Below are positions 5,773 to 13,438 of a DNA stretch of 18,136 nucleotides, piece after piece. The translations under genes and the position numbers were made by a program. Numbering within the stretch: position 1 is the first letter of the stretch; each line of letters begins with the position of its first letter. The notes below the pieces were generated by a model. That model worked only from the letters and a program-made list of their open reading frames with translations, ran no database searches and was not told the origin of the DNA. The stretch is from Lachnospira sp. UBA2821 (GTDB taxonomy: Bacteria > Bacillota > Clostridia > Lachnospirales > Lachnospiraceae), in NCBI GenBank assembly GCA_002351535.1, contig DEGR01000061.1, positions 1 to 18,136 of the forward strand, given 5' to 3'.

Positions 5773-7041
5773 CTATCTGTAATAAACCTGATTACCGATT
5801 ACTGTATAGTCACTGTATCTGTCATATCTTGCAACCGATGTTGAACAAAAGCTTCCATAATTCGGAACATTGTTAACTCCCGATAATGCTGCATTGGCCG
5901 CCTCAACCGATTCTGCATTAGGACCACTTGATAATGCTGCCGCAAATGTTCCAAGATTAACTACTGAAAACTGATTTGGTGCATATATTACATCACTTAT
6001 AGTATTTCCATAAGCACCACTTCTTAATCTGTTTAATACAATATTTGCTGTTGCAAGCTTTCCTTCATATGGTTCAGAACCTGCTTCCGAATGAACCAGA
6101 CACGCAAGTAAATATGCATCATCATATGACACATTGTATGACTCCGTCTGCACTGTATCTACTTCACTGTCATACTGTTCTTCGAACTGTTTCTCCTGAA
6201 CTGTCTTTTCTTCTTCTTTTGCCTCCTGTGCAATTCTCGCCTGCTCTTCTTCTATCGAAACAGCTTTTCCTATTTCAAGTTCCACGTTTACAAAATCTGA
6301 AGAAATATATGCTGCACCGCCATCATAGGCAATCTGTACCCATCCGTCTGTCTGTGCTGTACAGTCATACACGTTACCTATATCTGCAAGCCCATAGATT
6401 TTACTGTTTTCATCGGCCTGTTCTCTTATTCTTATATTATCGCTTGTAACTGTGGCTTTAAGAGTACCACTCTCATTAGCCTTAGCCTCTGCCTCTGCTC
6501 CTGTAACAATATAATCATTACATACATATCCCGTAACACTTCCTGAACTTATCTGTGTCCATCTGTCACCACGGCTTATTATATCTCCACCGGAACCTGC
6601 ATACAGCTTTCCAACTATCTGTGAGTCTTCGCTCTGTTCACTTCTGATATTGAGATATTCCGCAACATTAACCATGAATTTATTATCATATGGTGAAGTT
6701 TCAGGAGCCTGTGTTTCTATCTCTGCAGGTGTCTCGACCTGCGCCTGCGTGCTTTCCTGCTGATTAGTATTCTCAGTAGCTTTAGTTGTCTTCGCTATAG
6801 CAGCCGGAGTTGTCTTACTGTCTGATGCTGCTACCAGAATATCCTTTCTTGCTGAAATGTCCGCCATTTCATCTCCGCTGATTTTCTCAACTGCCAGATA
6901 ATTTGCAGCCGGATGATTCTTTCCTGAATTCTTATCTGTAGTGTTGGCAGATTCTCCGTTGATTAATACGGCGGATAACATTACAAGTCCTGTCGCAACA
7001 GACACAACTGTAACTGCTACCTTTCTACTATTAAAATTCAT
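5773..7041 (-). CDS. Exported cell-wall hydrolase: two SH3 domains and a SleB-like (Hydrolase_2) domain
   Basis: Probably cuts peptidoglycan outside the membrane. In 422 residues, a basic start and hydrophobic segment (8-27) form a signal peptide or anchor. Residues 30-118 are a low-complexity Thr/Ala/Glu/Gln linker. SH3b domain 1 spans about 122-180 (VAEYLNIRSEQSEDSQIVGKL, ending GYVCNDYI) and SH3b domain 2 about 195-253 (DNIRIREQADENSKIYGLA, ending AAYISSDFV). A charged helical linker rich in Glu follows (258-298). The C-terminal SleB/CwlJ-like domain covers about 306-422, with HSEAGSEPYEGKLATA, Glu319 as the likely catalytic residue, NIVLNRL and PNQFSVV, ending GNQVYY. SleB relatives are spore-cortex lytic transglycosylases, but SH3-fused versions are common in vegetative Clostridia, so germination is not implied. 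It is flanked by its own promoter, WalR-like sites and terminator. Confidence 0.88.
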   Translation of the reverse strand: MNFNSRKVAVTVVSVATGLVMLSAVLINGESANTTDKNSGKNHPAANYLAVEKISGDEMADISARKDILVAASDSKTTPAAIAKTTKATENTNQQESTQAQVETPAEIETQAPETSPYDNKFMVNVAEYLNIRSEQSEDSQIVGKLYAGSGGDIISRGDRWTQISSGSVTGYVCNDYIVTGAEAEAKANESGTLKATVTSDNIRIREQADENSKIYGLADIGNVYDCTAQTDGWVQIAYDGGAAYISSDFVNVELEIGKAVSIEEEQARIAQEAKEEEKTVQEKQFEEQYDSEVDTVQTESYNVSYDDAYLLACLVHSEAGSEPYEGKLATANIVLNRLRSGAYGNTISDVIYAPNQFSVVNLGTFAAALSSGPNAESVEAANAALSGVNNVPNYGSFCSTSVARYDRYSDYTVIGNQVYYR

Positions 7042-7075
7042 TATTTACCTCATTTCCGTAATCAGTACTAAGATG

Positions 7076-7124
7076 ATTACAATTTGAATTCATATTTGTT
7101 ACAAAATTATTACATTTTGTTACG
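7076..7124 (-). promoter_or_regulatory. WalR(YycF)-like binding box with phased extra half-sites
   Basis: On the minus strand TGTAAT (7114-7109), 5 bases, TGTAAC (7103-7098) is an exact fit to the WalR consensus TGTWAH-N5-TGTWAH. A near match CGTAAC starts 10 bases upstream (7124) and another TGTAAT starts 22 bases downstream (7081-7076), so all four lie roughly on one helix face. The sites cover about +1 to +45 relative to the predicted transcript start, where a bound regulator would be expected to repress. Confidence 0.5.
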
Positions 7125-7129
7125 AAAGT

Positions 7130-7158
7130 ATTCTAGCAGACATTATCATATTTGTCAA
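7130..7158 (-). promoter_or_regulatory. Sigma-A promoter of the SH3/SleB-like gene
   Basis: Perfect TTGACA (7158-7153), 17-base spacer, TAGAAT (7135-7130) on the minus strand. The predicted start, near 7123, gives a leader of about 80 bases. It lies just downstream of the terminator of the preceding gene, so this gene is its own unit. Confidence 0.85.
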
Positions 7159-7179
7159 CTTATGTTTTCGGCCGGCATA

Positions 7180-7228
7180 ACAAAAGGCACACCTTTAAGA
7201 ATATTATTCATTCCTAAAGATGTGCCTT
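7180..7228 (-). terminator. Intrinsic terminator of the Thr/Ala/Lys-tailed protein gene
   Basis: Long stem of 18 pairs including two G-U pairs when read as minus-strand RNA (7211-7228 with 7184-7201), 9-base loop, then TTTTG. It starts 18 bases after the stop codon. Confidence 0.88.
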
Positions 7229-7245
7229 ATATAATCAGGTCTATC

Positions 7246-7614
7246 TTATAAATTTATAAAATAATTACCGTTTGCTAATCCGTTAACAACGAAATAAGCT
7301 TTTCTTTCTTCCGGCTTTATGTAAAGTTCAATTGTCTTGATATCTTCAAGTTTGCCCTCAAACTTGTCAACCCAGACAGTCTTAACCTGTTCTAATAATT
7401 CATCAGTGAATATCTCTCTATTGGAGAACTGAACTGCAACCTTAGTCTCAATTGATGCAGCAGCTTTCTTTGTAGTCTTCTTTGTAGTAGTCTTTTTAGC
7501 AGCTGTAGTTGTTGTAGCTTTCTTTGGTGCAGCTTTTTTTGTTGCTGTTGTCTTAGCAGCAGTTGTTTTTGCAGTAGCTTCAGTAGCTGTAGTTGTCTTT
7601 GTACTAGTACTCAT
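7246..7614 (-). CDS. Small protein with histone-like Thr/Ala/Lys tail (DUF6465-like)
   Basis: A 122-residue protein in two parts. Residues 2-53 are almost entirely Thr, Ala, Lys and Ser (runs such as TTAAKTTATKKAAPKKA), resembling the basic tails of histone H1, Hc1 or HU-fusion proteins. Residues 55-122 form a compact, strand-containing domain (VAVQFSNREIFTDELLEQV, a WVDKF turn, IKTIELYIKPEERKAYFVVNG, ending YFINL). From memory the compact part matches DUF6465, common in Lachnospiraceae and of unknown function. There is no signal peptide. The disordered basic tail could bind nucleic acid or a polyanion; this is inference. AAGGAGG (7621-7627) lies 6 bases before the ATG, a near-ideal site, and with a good promoter and strong terminator it suggests an abundant, independently expressed protein. 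Confidence 0.82.
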   Translation of the reverse strand: MSTSTKTTTATEATAKTTAAKTTATKKAAPKKATTTTAAKKTTTKKTTKKAAASIETKVAVQFSNREIFTDELLEQVKTVWVDKFEGKLEDIKTIELYIKPEERKAYFVVNGLANGNYFINL

Positions 7615-7661
7615 AATATTCCTCCTTATATATCAGAAGTATTTTTAGACTTCCAATCATC

Positions 7662-7690
7662 ATAATACCCCTTAATTAACAATTTTGCAA
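7662..7690 (-). promoter_or_regulatory. Sigma-A-type promoter for the Thr/Ala/Lys-tailed protein gene
   Basis: TTGCAA (7690-7685), 17 bases, TATTAT (7667-7662) on the minus strand. Predicted start near 7655, leader about 40 bases, containing a weak 5-bp hairpin (GAAGT/ACTTC) before the ribosome site. I see no terminator between the upstream methyltransferase gene and this promoter, only an A-rich stretch. Confidence 0.6.
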
Positions 7691-7701
7691 TATCTTTTTT
7701 T

Positions 7702-8481
7702 TTAACGCAATTTCTGCCTGTATGCTTCATACATTAATATTGCTGCCGCAACCGATGCATTAAGCGACTCCACCTGTCCCTCCATAGGTATCTTAACAAG
7801 TATATCTGACTTATTTGCAATAGCATCCGTTATTCCTTTTGATTCGTTTCCGATTACAAATGCCGTATTTTGGGTATAATCTTCTTCATAATAATTATTT
7901 TTCCCATTAAGATGTGCTGCACATATAGAAGTGTTATTCTTCTTAAGTTCCAAAATAACATTATCCAAATCATCCGTATACATAAAAGGCATTCTGTATA
8001 TAGCACCCATAGTTGATCTGATTACTTTGGGATTATATATATCAACCGTATTTTTAGTCATAATAATACCACTGACTCCCGCTCCTTCAGCAGTTCTTAT
8101 TATTGTTCCCAGATTTCCCGGATCCTGCACATCTTCAAGAATAATAAACAGATTTCCCTCTTTTTTACTGAACATTTCCTTTAAATCATGCTCTTTCATT
8201 CTGACAAGTGCCAATACTCCCTGTGGAGTAACCGTATCCGATACATGTCTGAATACTTCATCACTTAGAACTTCATATAAAAATCCATCCAGCTTTTCAC
8301 GGTTGGATGGATTCGTAATGAACTTTTCTGAAACATATATCTTCTCAAGCCTGTCAGAAGGTGTCTCTGACACCATCTTAATTCCCTCTGTTACAAATAA
8401 AGACTTTTCTCTTCTGACCTTAGCCTTAGTCATTAACTGCATTAATGTCTTTATCTGGGGATTAGCCATTGAAGTTATCAT
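7702..8481 (-). CDS. SpoU/TrmH-family RNA 2'-O-methyltransferase
   Basis: S-adenosylmethionine-dependent methylation of a ribose 2'-OH in rRNA or tRNA. In 259 residues, an N-terminal substrate-binding domain (about 4-100, RNase-like L30e type: KVRREKSLFVTEGIKMV) precedes the SPOUT knotted catalytic domain (about 110-255). The three family motifs are present: DPGNLGTIIRTAEGAG (120-135, with the catalytic Arg), FVIGNESKGI (208-217) and IPMEGQVESLNASVAAAIL (231-249). It resembles the RlmB/YsgA group of 23S rRNA guanosine methylases, but the exact site cannot be assigned. Starts 26 bases after the pfkA stop with AGGA just ahead, so it is probably co-transcribed with dnaE and pfkA. Confidence 0.93.
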   Translation of the reverse strand: MITSMANPQIKTLMQLMTKAKVRREKSLFVTEGIKMVSETPSDRLEKIYVSEKFITNPSNREKLDGFLYEVLSDEVFRHVSDTVTPQGVLALVRMKEHDLKEMFSKKEGNLFIILEDVQDPGNLGTIIRTAEGAGVSGIIMTKNTVDIYNPKVIRSTMGAIYRMPFMYTDDLDNVILELKKNNTSICAAHLNGKNNYYEEDYTQNTAFVIGNESKGITDAIANKSDILVKIPMEGQVESLNASVAAAILMYEAYRQKLR

Positions 8482-8507
8482 ATTAGTCCTCGTTTCTGAT
8501 ATTCAAA

Positions 8508-9482
8508 TTATCTTGCAAGATGTTTACTTACATCATACTGATATTCATCAATATCTTTCTTCATTGCAAGTGCCTCATCTATCTCATAATCTACGTATTT
8601 ACCATTGGCATAAGCAACAACTCTGTTACTCTCACCTTTAGCAAGAAGGTCAACAGCATATGCTCCCATAAGTGATGCATATACACGGTCTTTACATGTT
8701 GGGCTACCGCCTCTCTGTAAATGTCCAAGAATTGTAGCTCTTGTCTCCATTCCGGTCTCTTTCTCAATCTTCGTTGCAAGTGCCTGAGAATTACCAATTC
8801 CTTCTGCATTAATAACGATATGATGTTTCTTTCCTTTAGCATGTGTCTCTTTGATATGGTTGATAAGCTTGTCCTCTTCTCCGTTCCATCTCTCAGGAAG
8901 AAGAATATCCTCAGCTCCGTTGGCAATACCACACCATAATGCGATGTATCCTGCACTTCTACCCATAACCTCGATAACACTGCATCTCTCATGTGAAGTA
9001 GATGTATCACGAATCTTATCTATAGCTTCCATAGCTGTATTTACCGCAGTATCAAATCCAATAGTATAATCTGTACATGCAATGTCAAGGTCAATTGTGC
9101 CAGGTACACCGATTGTATTAATTCCAAGATGTGCAAGCTTCTGTGCTCCCTGGAAAGAACCGTCACCACCGATTACAACAAGACCTTCAATACCATGTTT
9201 CTTGCAGATATCTGCCGCTTTCTTCTGTCCTTCAGGTGTTCTCATCTCTTCACATCTTGCAGTGTAAAGAATTGTACCACCTCTCTGAATAATATCTGCA
9301 ACACTTATAGCATCCATATCTATAATTTCTTCATTAAGGAGTCCTGAATATCCTCTCTGGATACCTTTTACTTTCATTCCTTTTGAAAGAGCGATTCTTA
9401 CAACTGCACGGATTGCAGCATTCATTCCCGGTGCATCTCCACCACTTGTTAATACTCCTATTGTGTTAATCTTATTTGCCAT
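8508..9482 (-). CDS. pfkA: ATP-dependent 6-phosphofructokinase
   Basis: Phosphorylates fructose 6-phosphate to fructose 1,6-bisphosphate, the committed step of glycolysis. In 324 residues, the usual bacterial length: TSGGDAPGMN (12-21), GGDGS (105-109, where Gly rather than Asp after the second Asp position indicates ATP, not pyrophosphate), the catalytic TIDLD (129-133, base Asp131), MGR (173-175) and HLQRGGSP (254-261). The usual TIDND has Leu in place of Asn; I recall this as normal in Lachnospiraceae. GGAGG lies 10 bases before the ATG. The 66 bases between dnaE and pfkA hold no clear hairpin or good promoter, so it is likely read from the dnaE transcript, although a weak internal start is possible. 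Confidence 0.96.
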   Translation of the reverse strand: MANKINTIGVLTSGGDAPGMNAAIRAVVRIALSKGMKVKGIQRGYSGLLNEEIIDMDAISVADIIQRGGTILYTARCEEMRTPEGQKKAADICKKHGIEGLVVIGGDGSFQGAQKLAHLGINTIGVPGTIDLDIACTDYTIGFDTAVNTAMEAIDKIRDTSTSHERCSVIEVMGRSAGYIALWCGIANGAEDILLPERWNGEEDKLINHIKETHAKGKKHHIVINAEGIGNSQALATKIEKETGMETRATILGHLQRGGSPTCKDRVYASLMGAYAVDLLAKGESNRVVAYANGKYVDYEIDEALAMKKDIDEYQYDVSKHLAR

Positions 9483-9548
9483 AATTAATCTTCCTCCATT
9501 ATTACTTGATTTAATGTAATACTTTTTTTACTTTCCCTTAAACACTTT

Positions 9549-12500
9549 TCACCTATTGTAATTCATTTTCAACACCTTTTCAAGAAGTTTTACATTTCCT
9601 TCACCATATTTTTCAGTCAATTTATCTATTTTGTCTTTTTTCTCCATCAGATTACAATTAGAAAATGCTATTTTCCGCTGTTTTTCTTCTTTTAAATACA
9701 CTATTACAGAATCTCTTCCTCTTGTCTGCCCAAACTCTGATAATTCTTCGTAATTATTCATATACTCATCTTTATTCTTATATTGTATGAAAAGCTGTTT
9801 TTCCATATCATCAAAAGAAACAATTCTGTCAGCAATCAGTTTTCCGTCTCCTTCGTCAGATATATCGGCTCTACCAAGTACATATACCTTACTGTCTTCC
9901 TTCAGAAAATCCCTGCAGCTTTCATATACTTTCGGAAATACAACTATCTCTACTGTTCCATACAGGTCTTCGAGTGTTACAAATGCCATATACTGTCCAC
10001 GCTTTGTTATCTTTGTATTCACCGACGCTATAATCCCTCCAAGAGTTGCATTATCTTTATTTGATATTCCTGCATTTCCTTCATCATCATGAATAAAATC
10101 TATGGATTTTGCAGTAACCTGCCTCTGCATTTTATCAACATACTCATCAAGCGGATGTCCACTTACATACGAACCTATTACTTCTTTCTCGAACATAAGA
10201 AGTATCTGTTTATCGTATTCCGCTACATCCGGAAGTGTTATTTCATAAGCAGCTTTCTCCTCCTGCGGCATAAAATCAAACAGTGATATCTGACCTGATA
10301 CAGACTGCTTTCTGTCATTATTTACCGAATCTATTACATCTGCATATACCTGCATATACTGCTTCCTGTTTCCGCCAAGACCATCGAAGGCTCCTGCTTT
10401 AATAAATCCCTCAACTGTTCTTTTATTAACTTCTTTTCCTGAAAGCCTGTCTACAAAATCTTTGAGCGATGTAAACTTTCCATTTTTTTCTCTTTCCTCA
10501 ACGATTGCATCGATAACATTTCTTCCGACACTCTTAATGGCTGAAAGACCATAACGTATATTTCCGTTTGACACTGAGAATTCACTGACACCTTCATTAA
10601 TATCCGGTGGCAGTATCTTTATACCCATTGAGCGGCACGTATTAACATAAGCAGTTACTTTCCCCGGATTATCTATAACAGAAGTCATGATTGCTGCCAT
10701 ATATTCCACCGGATAATAATACTTTAAATATGCCGTCTGGTATGACACTACTGCATATGCTGCTGCATGTGACTTATTAAATGCATATTTTGCAAAATCC
10801 ATCATCTCGTCATATATTTTTCCTGCCGTCTTCTCATCAATGCCGTTATTAATACAGCCTTTTACGCCTTCTTCTTCATTTCCATATATAAAATTATTAC
10901 GTTCTCTTTCCATGACGTACTGCTTTTTCTTCGACATGGCACGTCTTACTTCATCACTCCTGCCCCAAGTATATCCTGCAAGGTCCCTTACTATCTGCAT
11001 TACCTGCTCCTGATATACAATGCATCCATATGTAGGTTTAAGAATGTGTTCCATCTGTGGGCAGTCATATGTTATTGAATCATGATTATTTTTACCTTTA
11101 AGATATTTTGGAATAAAATCCATCGGTCCCGGACGATAAAGTGATATTCCGGCAATAAGGTCTTCTATACTGTCAGGTTTTAGTTCCTTCATGAAGCTTT
11201 TCATACCGGCACTTTCAAGCTGGAATATTCCTTCTGTTTTTCCTGTTCCTATGTATTCAAGAACCTTCTTATCGTTATAATCAATTTTATCCATATGGAA
11301 CTTAGTATTTCTTGTGCTTTCTACAAGATTTACCGCATCTCTTATAACTGTCAGTGTTCTAAGACCAAGAAAGTCCATTTTCAAAAGTCCCAGTTCTTCA
11401 AGTGTCGTCATAATATACTGTGTAACAATAGGACCATCTGCCGATTTTGACAGAGGCACATATTCTTCTACCGGTTTCTGGCATATAACAACACCTGCAG
11501 CATGCATAGATGTATGACGTGGCAGTCCTTCAAGTTTTCTCGACATATCGATAAGTTCATGAATATCCGGGTCTGTCTCATATATAGTCCTTAATTCACT
11601 ATTCGCTTTAAGCGCACCATCTATAGTAATTCCAAGTTCATTAGGAATCATTCTGGATATTGAATCAGGCACAGAATACGGCATATCAAGCACACGTCCG
11701 ACATCTCTTACCACACCTTTAGCCTTTAAAGTTCCAAATGTTACTATCTGTGCGACCTGTTTTTCACCATACTTTCTTGTAACATAATCTATAACTTCCT
11801 GTCTCCTCTCATAACAGAAATCCACATCAATATCCGGCATGGATACACGTTCGGGATTAAGAAAACGCTCAAAAATAAGATTGTATTTTATAGGGTCAAT
11901 GTCCGTAATCTCCAGACAATATGCAACTATACTTCCTGCTGCAGAACCACGCCCCGGTCCTACCATAATTCCATTTACTTTAGCATAATTTATAAAATCC
12001 CACACTATAAGGAAATAATCAACGAATCCCATACCATTAATAACGCTAAGTTCATAATCAAGACGTTCCCTTAACTGTGCATTTCCTTCGCCATACCTCT
12101 TCTTATAACCTTCATTGCACAAATGATTAATATATGTCCATGCATCATATCCATCCGGCACATCATATTTAGGAAGTTTTCTTACTCCGAATTCAATCTC
12201 CACATTACATCTGTCCGCTATATCATGTGTATTTTTAAGTGCTTCCAATGCATACGGAAAAAGAGCTGCCATCTCCGAGGCCGATTTAAGATAAAATTGT
12301 CCACCTTCATATCTCATCCTGTCTTCATCCTGAACTTTTTTACCTGTCTGGATACATAACAAAATATCATGAGGCACACTGTCCTCTTCCTTAATATAGT
12401 GAACATCATTAGTTGCAACAAGCTTGATTCCCGTCTCTTTACTCATTCTTAAAAGCTGCTGGTTAACAGATTTCTGCTGTGGTATTCCATGGTCCTGCAA

Positions 12501-13022
12501 CTCAAGAAAGAAATTATTTTCACCAAACATTTTTCTGAAGTTAAGTGCAACTTCTTTTGCCTCATCATATAAACCCATTGTGAGATACCTCGGTATCTCA
12601 CCGGCAAGACATGCACTAAGAGCTATAATACCTTCATGATATTTCTCAAGAACTTCATAATCCACTCTGGGCTTATAATAAAATCCCTCAGTAAATCCTT
12701 TAGAAACAATCTTCATAAGATTACTATAACCTGTATTATTTTCAGCCAGAAGTACAAGATGATTATATCTGTTATCCTGCTGTCCCGGTTCCCTGTCAAA
12801 TCTTGAACCCGGTGCAACATATACCTCACATCCTATAATCGGCTTTATTCCCTGTTCCTTCATAGCCCTGTAGAAGTCAATAACACCATACATAACTCCG
12901 TGGTCTGTTATTGCTATGCTGTCCATTCCAAGTTCCTTTACCTGTGCAGCAAGTTCTTTTATCTTACATGAACCATCTAAAAGGCTGTATTCTGTATGTA
13001 CATGTAAATGAGTAAATTCCAT
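9549..13022 (-). CDS. dnaE: DNA polymerase III alpha subunit, DnaE type
   Basis: Replicative C-family DNA polymerase. Starting at ATG 13022 gives 1157 residues, close to E. coli DnaE (1160). Domains: PHP (1-~210) with HLHVHT (5-10), ITDHG (38-42), GCEVYV (64-69), SACLAGE (136-142) and NDVHY (205-209); palm with GPGRGSAAGS (355-364) and the catalytic PDIDVDF (396-402), plus the KMDFLGLRTL aspartate further on; fingers (RPGPMDFIP, YQEQVMQI, FNKSHAAAYA); helix-hairpin-helix (KRTVEGFIKAGAFDGL); OB fold (TLGGIIASVNTKITKRGQYMAF). All usual PHP metal ligands appear present. The start is set by GAGG at 13030-13033; the frame extends 30 residues further, but that ATG (13112) lies inside the terminator stem of the gene before. 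It lacks the PolC-type exonuclease insert, so a separate PolC is expected elsewhere. Confidence 0.96.
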   Translation of the reverse strand: MEFTHLHVHTEYSLLDGSCKIKELAAQVKELGMDSIAITDHGVMYGVIDFYRAMKEQGIKPIIGCEVYVAPGSRFDREPGQQDNRYNHLVLLAENNTGYSNLMKIVSKGFTEGFYYKPRVDYEVLEKYHEGIIALSACLAGEIPRYLTMGLYDEAKEVALNFRKMFGENNFFLELQDHGIPQQKSVNQQLLRMSKETGIKLVATNDVHYIKEEDSVPHDILLCIQTGKKVQDEDRMRYEGGQFYLKSASEMAALFPYALEALKNTHDIADRCNVEIEFGVRKLPKYDVPDGYDAWTYINHLCNEGYKKRYGEGNAQLRERLDYELSVINGMGFVDYFLIVWDFINYAKVNGIMVGPGRGSAAGSIVAYCLEITDIDPIKYNLIFERFLNPERVSMPDIDVDFCYERRQEVIDYVTRKYGEKQVAQIVTFGTLKAKGVVRDVGRVLDMPYSVPDSISRMIPNELGITIDGALKANSELRTIYETDPDIHELIDMSRKLEGLPRHTSMHAAGVVICQKPVEEYVPLSKSADGPIVTQYIMTTLEELGLLKMDFLGLRTLTVIRDAVNLVESTRNTKFHMDKIDYNDKKVLEYIGTGKTEGIFQLESAGMKSFMKELKPDSIEDLIAGISLYRPGPMDFIPKYLKGKNNHDSITYDCPQMEHILKPTYGCIVYQEQVMQIVRDLAGYTWGRSDEVRRAMSKKKQYVMERERNNFIYGNEEEGVKGCINNGIDEKTAGKIYDEMMDFAKYAFNKSHAAAYAVVSYQTAYLKYYYPVEYMAAIMTSVIDNPGKVTAYVNTCRSMGIKILPPDINEGVSEFSVSNGNIRYGLSAIKSVGRNVIDAIVEEREKNGKFTSLKDFVDRLSGKEVNKRTVEGFIKAGAFDGLGGNRKQYMQVYADVIDSVNNDRKQSVSGQISLFDFMPQEEKAAYEITLPDVAEYDKQILLMFEKEVIGSYVSGHPLDEYVDKMQRQVTAKSIDFIHDDEGNAGISNKDNATLGGIIASVNTKITKRGQYMAFVTLEDLYGTVEIVVFPKVYESCRDFLKEDSKVYVLGRADISDEGDGKLIADRIVSFDDMEKQLFIQYKNKDEYMNNYEELSEFGQTRGRDSVIVYLKEEKQRKIAFSNCNLMEKKDKIDKLTEKYGEGNVKLLEKVLKMNYNR

Positions 13023-13029
13023 CTGCCTA

Positions 13030-13033
13030 CCTC
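13030..13033 (-). promoter_or_regulatory. Ribosome binding site that fixes the dnaE start
   Basis: GAGG seven bases before ATG 13022. The family's HLHVHTEYS motif begins at residue 5 from this start, as expected. I see no strong promoter in 13034-13104; TGGTAATAC is at best a weak extended -10. Confidence 0.65.
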
Positions 13034-13100
13034 TGAATCCTTCCACCTGTATTACCACCATATTCAACCGGTTTGCCTTTCGCCCCCGGTTCGCATACAC

Positions 13101-13133
13101 AAAATCCCACACAAGATATTATCTTGTATGGGA
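13101..13133 (-). terminator. Intrinsic terminator after the hprK-crh unit
   Basis: 12-pair stem with one G-U (13122-13133 with 13105-13116), 5-base loop, then TTTTGTG on the minus strand. It separates the Crh-like gene from dnaE. Confidence 0.85.
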
Positions 13134-13146
13134 CTCTTTATCACAA

Positions 13147-13167
13147 ATATACGCTGCTTCCGTATAT
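13147..13167 (-). repeat. Small hairpin just after the Crh-like gene
   Basis: Inverted repeat ATATACG/CGTATAT (7 bp) with a 7-base loop, starting 3 bases after the stop codon and 13 bases before the main terminator stem. No T-tract, so not itself a terminator. It may protect the 3' end or slow polymerase ahead of the main terminator. Confidence 0.5.
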
Positions 13168-13169
13168 GC

Positions 13170-13427
13170 TTATTCATTACTGTTTAAATAATCTTCTATC
13201 TTCTTTATGGCATCTTCTTCATCTGCCCCGTCAGCCGAAACTGTAACCTTTTCTCCTGCCGGCAAACCTAACGTCATCATTCCCATAATGCTTTTTGCGT
13301 TTACTTTTTTACTATCATGCTCAACATAAATAGAACTCTCGAACTGACTTGCAATCTGTACAAATACCGCAACCGGTCTTGCCTCAAGCCCTGTTTTAAT
13401 CTCGATAGTCATATTCTTTGTTACCAT
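13170..13427 (-). CDS. crh: Crh-like HPr paralogue lacking His15
   Basis: An 85-residue HPr-fold protein. In PTS HPr, His15 carries phosphate from PEP via enzyme I; here the site reads GLEARP, with Glu15 (codon GAG), so PTS phosphotransfer should be impossible. Ser46, the target of HPr kinase, is kept in KSIMG (45-49), as are Arg17 and Pro18. This is the pattern of B. subtilis Crh, which has Gln15 and acts only in carbon catabolite repression as a CcpA co-effector after phosphorylation on Ser46. Crh is likewise next to whiA (yvcL) in Bacillus, and hprK heads the same run of genes here. AAGGAGG (13434-13440) overlaps the whiA stop and lies 6 bases before the ATG, so expression should be strong and coupled. 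The true PTS HPr must be encoded elsewhere. The symbol crh is given by analogy. Confidence 0.88.
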   Translation of the reverse strand: MVTKNMTIEIKTGLEARPVAVFVQIASQFESSIYVEHDSKKVNAKSIMGMMTLGLPAGEKVTVSADGADEEDAIKKIEDYLNSNE

Positions 13428-13438
13428 AATGTTCCTCC

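Noticed and set aside
7042..7245. Riboswitch or small RNA in the largest intergenic gap
   Set aside because: The gap is explained by a terminator, promoter and half-sites; I see no conserved riboswitch core or further stable stems.
13023..13112. Upstream 30-codon extension of dnaE
   Set aside because: Its ATG is inside the stem of the terminator of the previous gene, and GAGG precedes the ATG at 13022.
13170..13427. Ordinary PTS HPr (ptsH)
   Set aside because: The phosphorylatable His15 is Glu, so phosphotransfer from enzyme I cannot occur.
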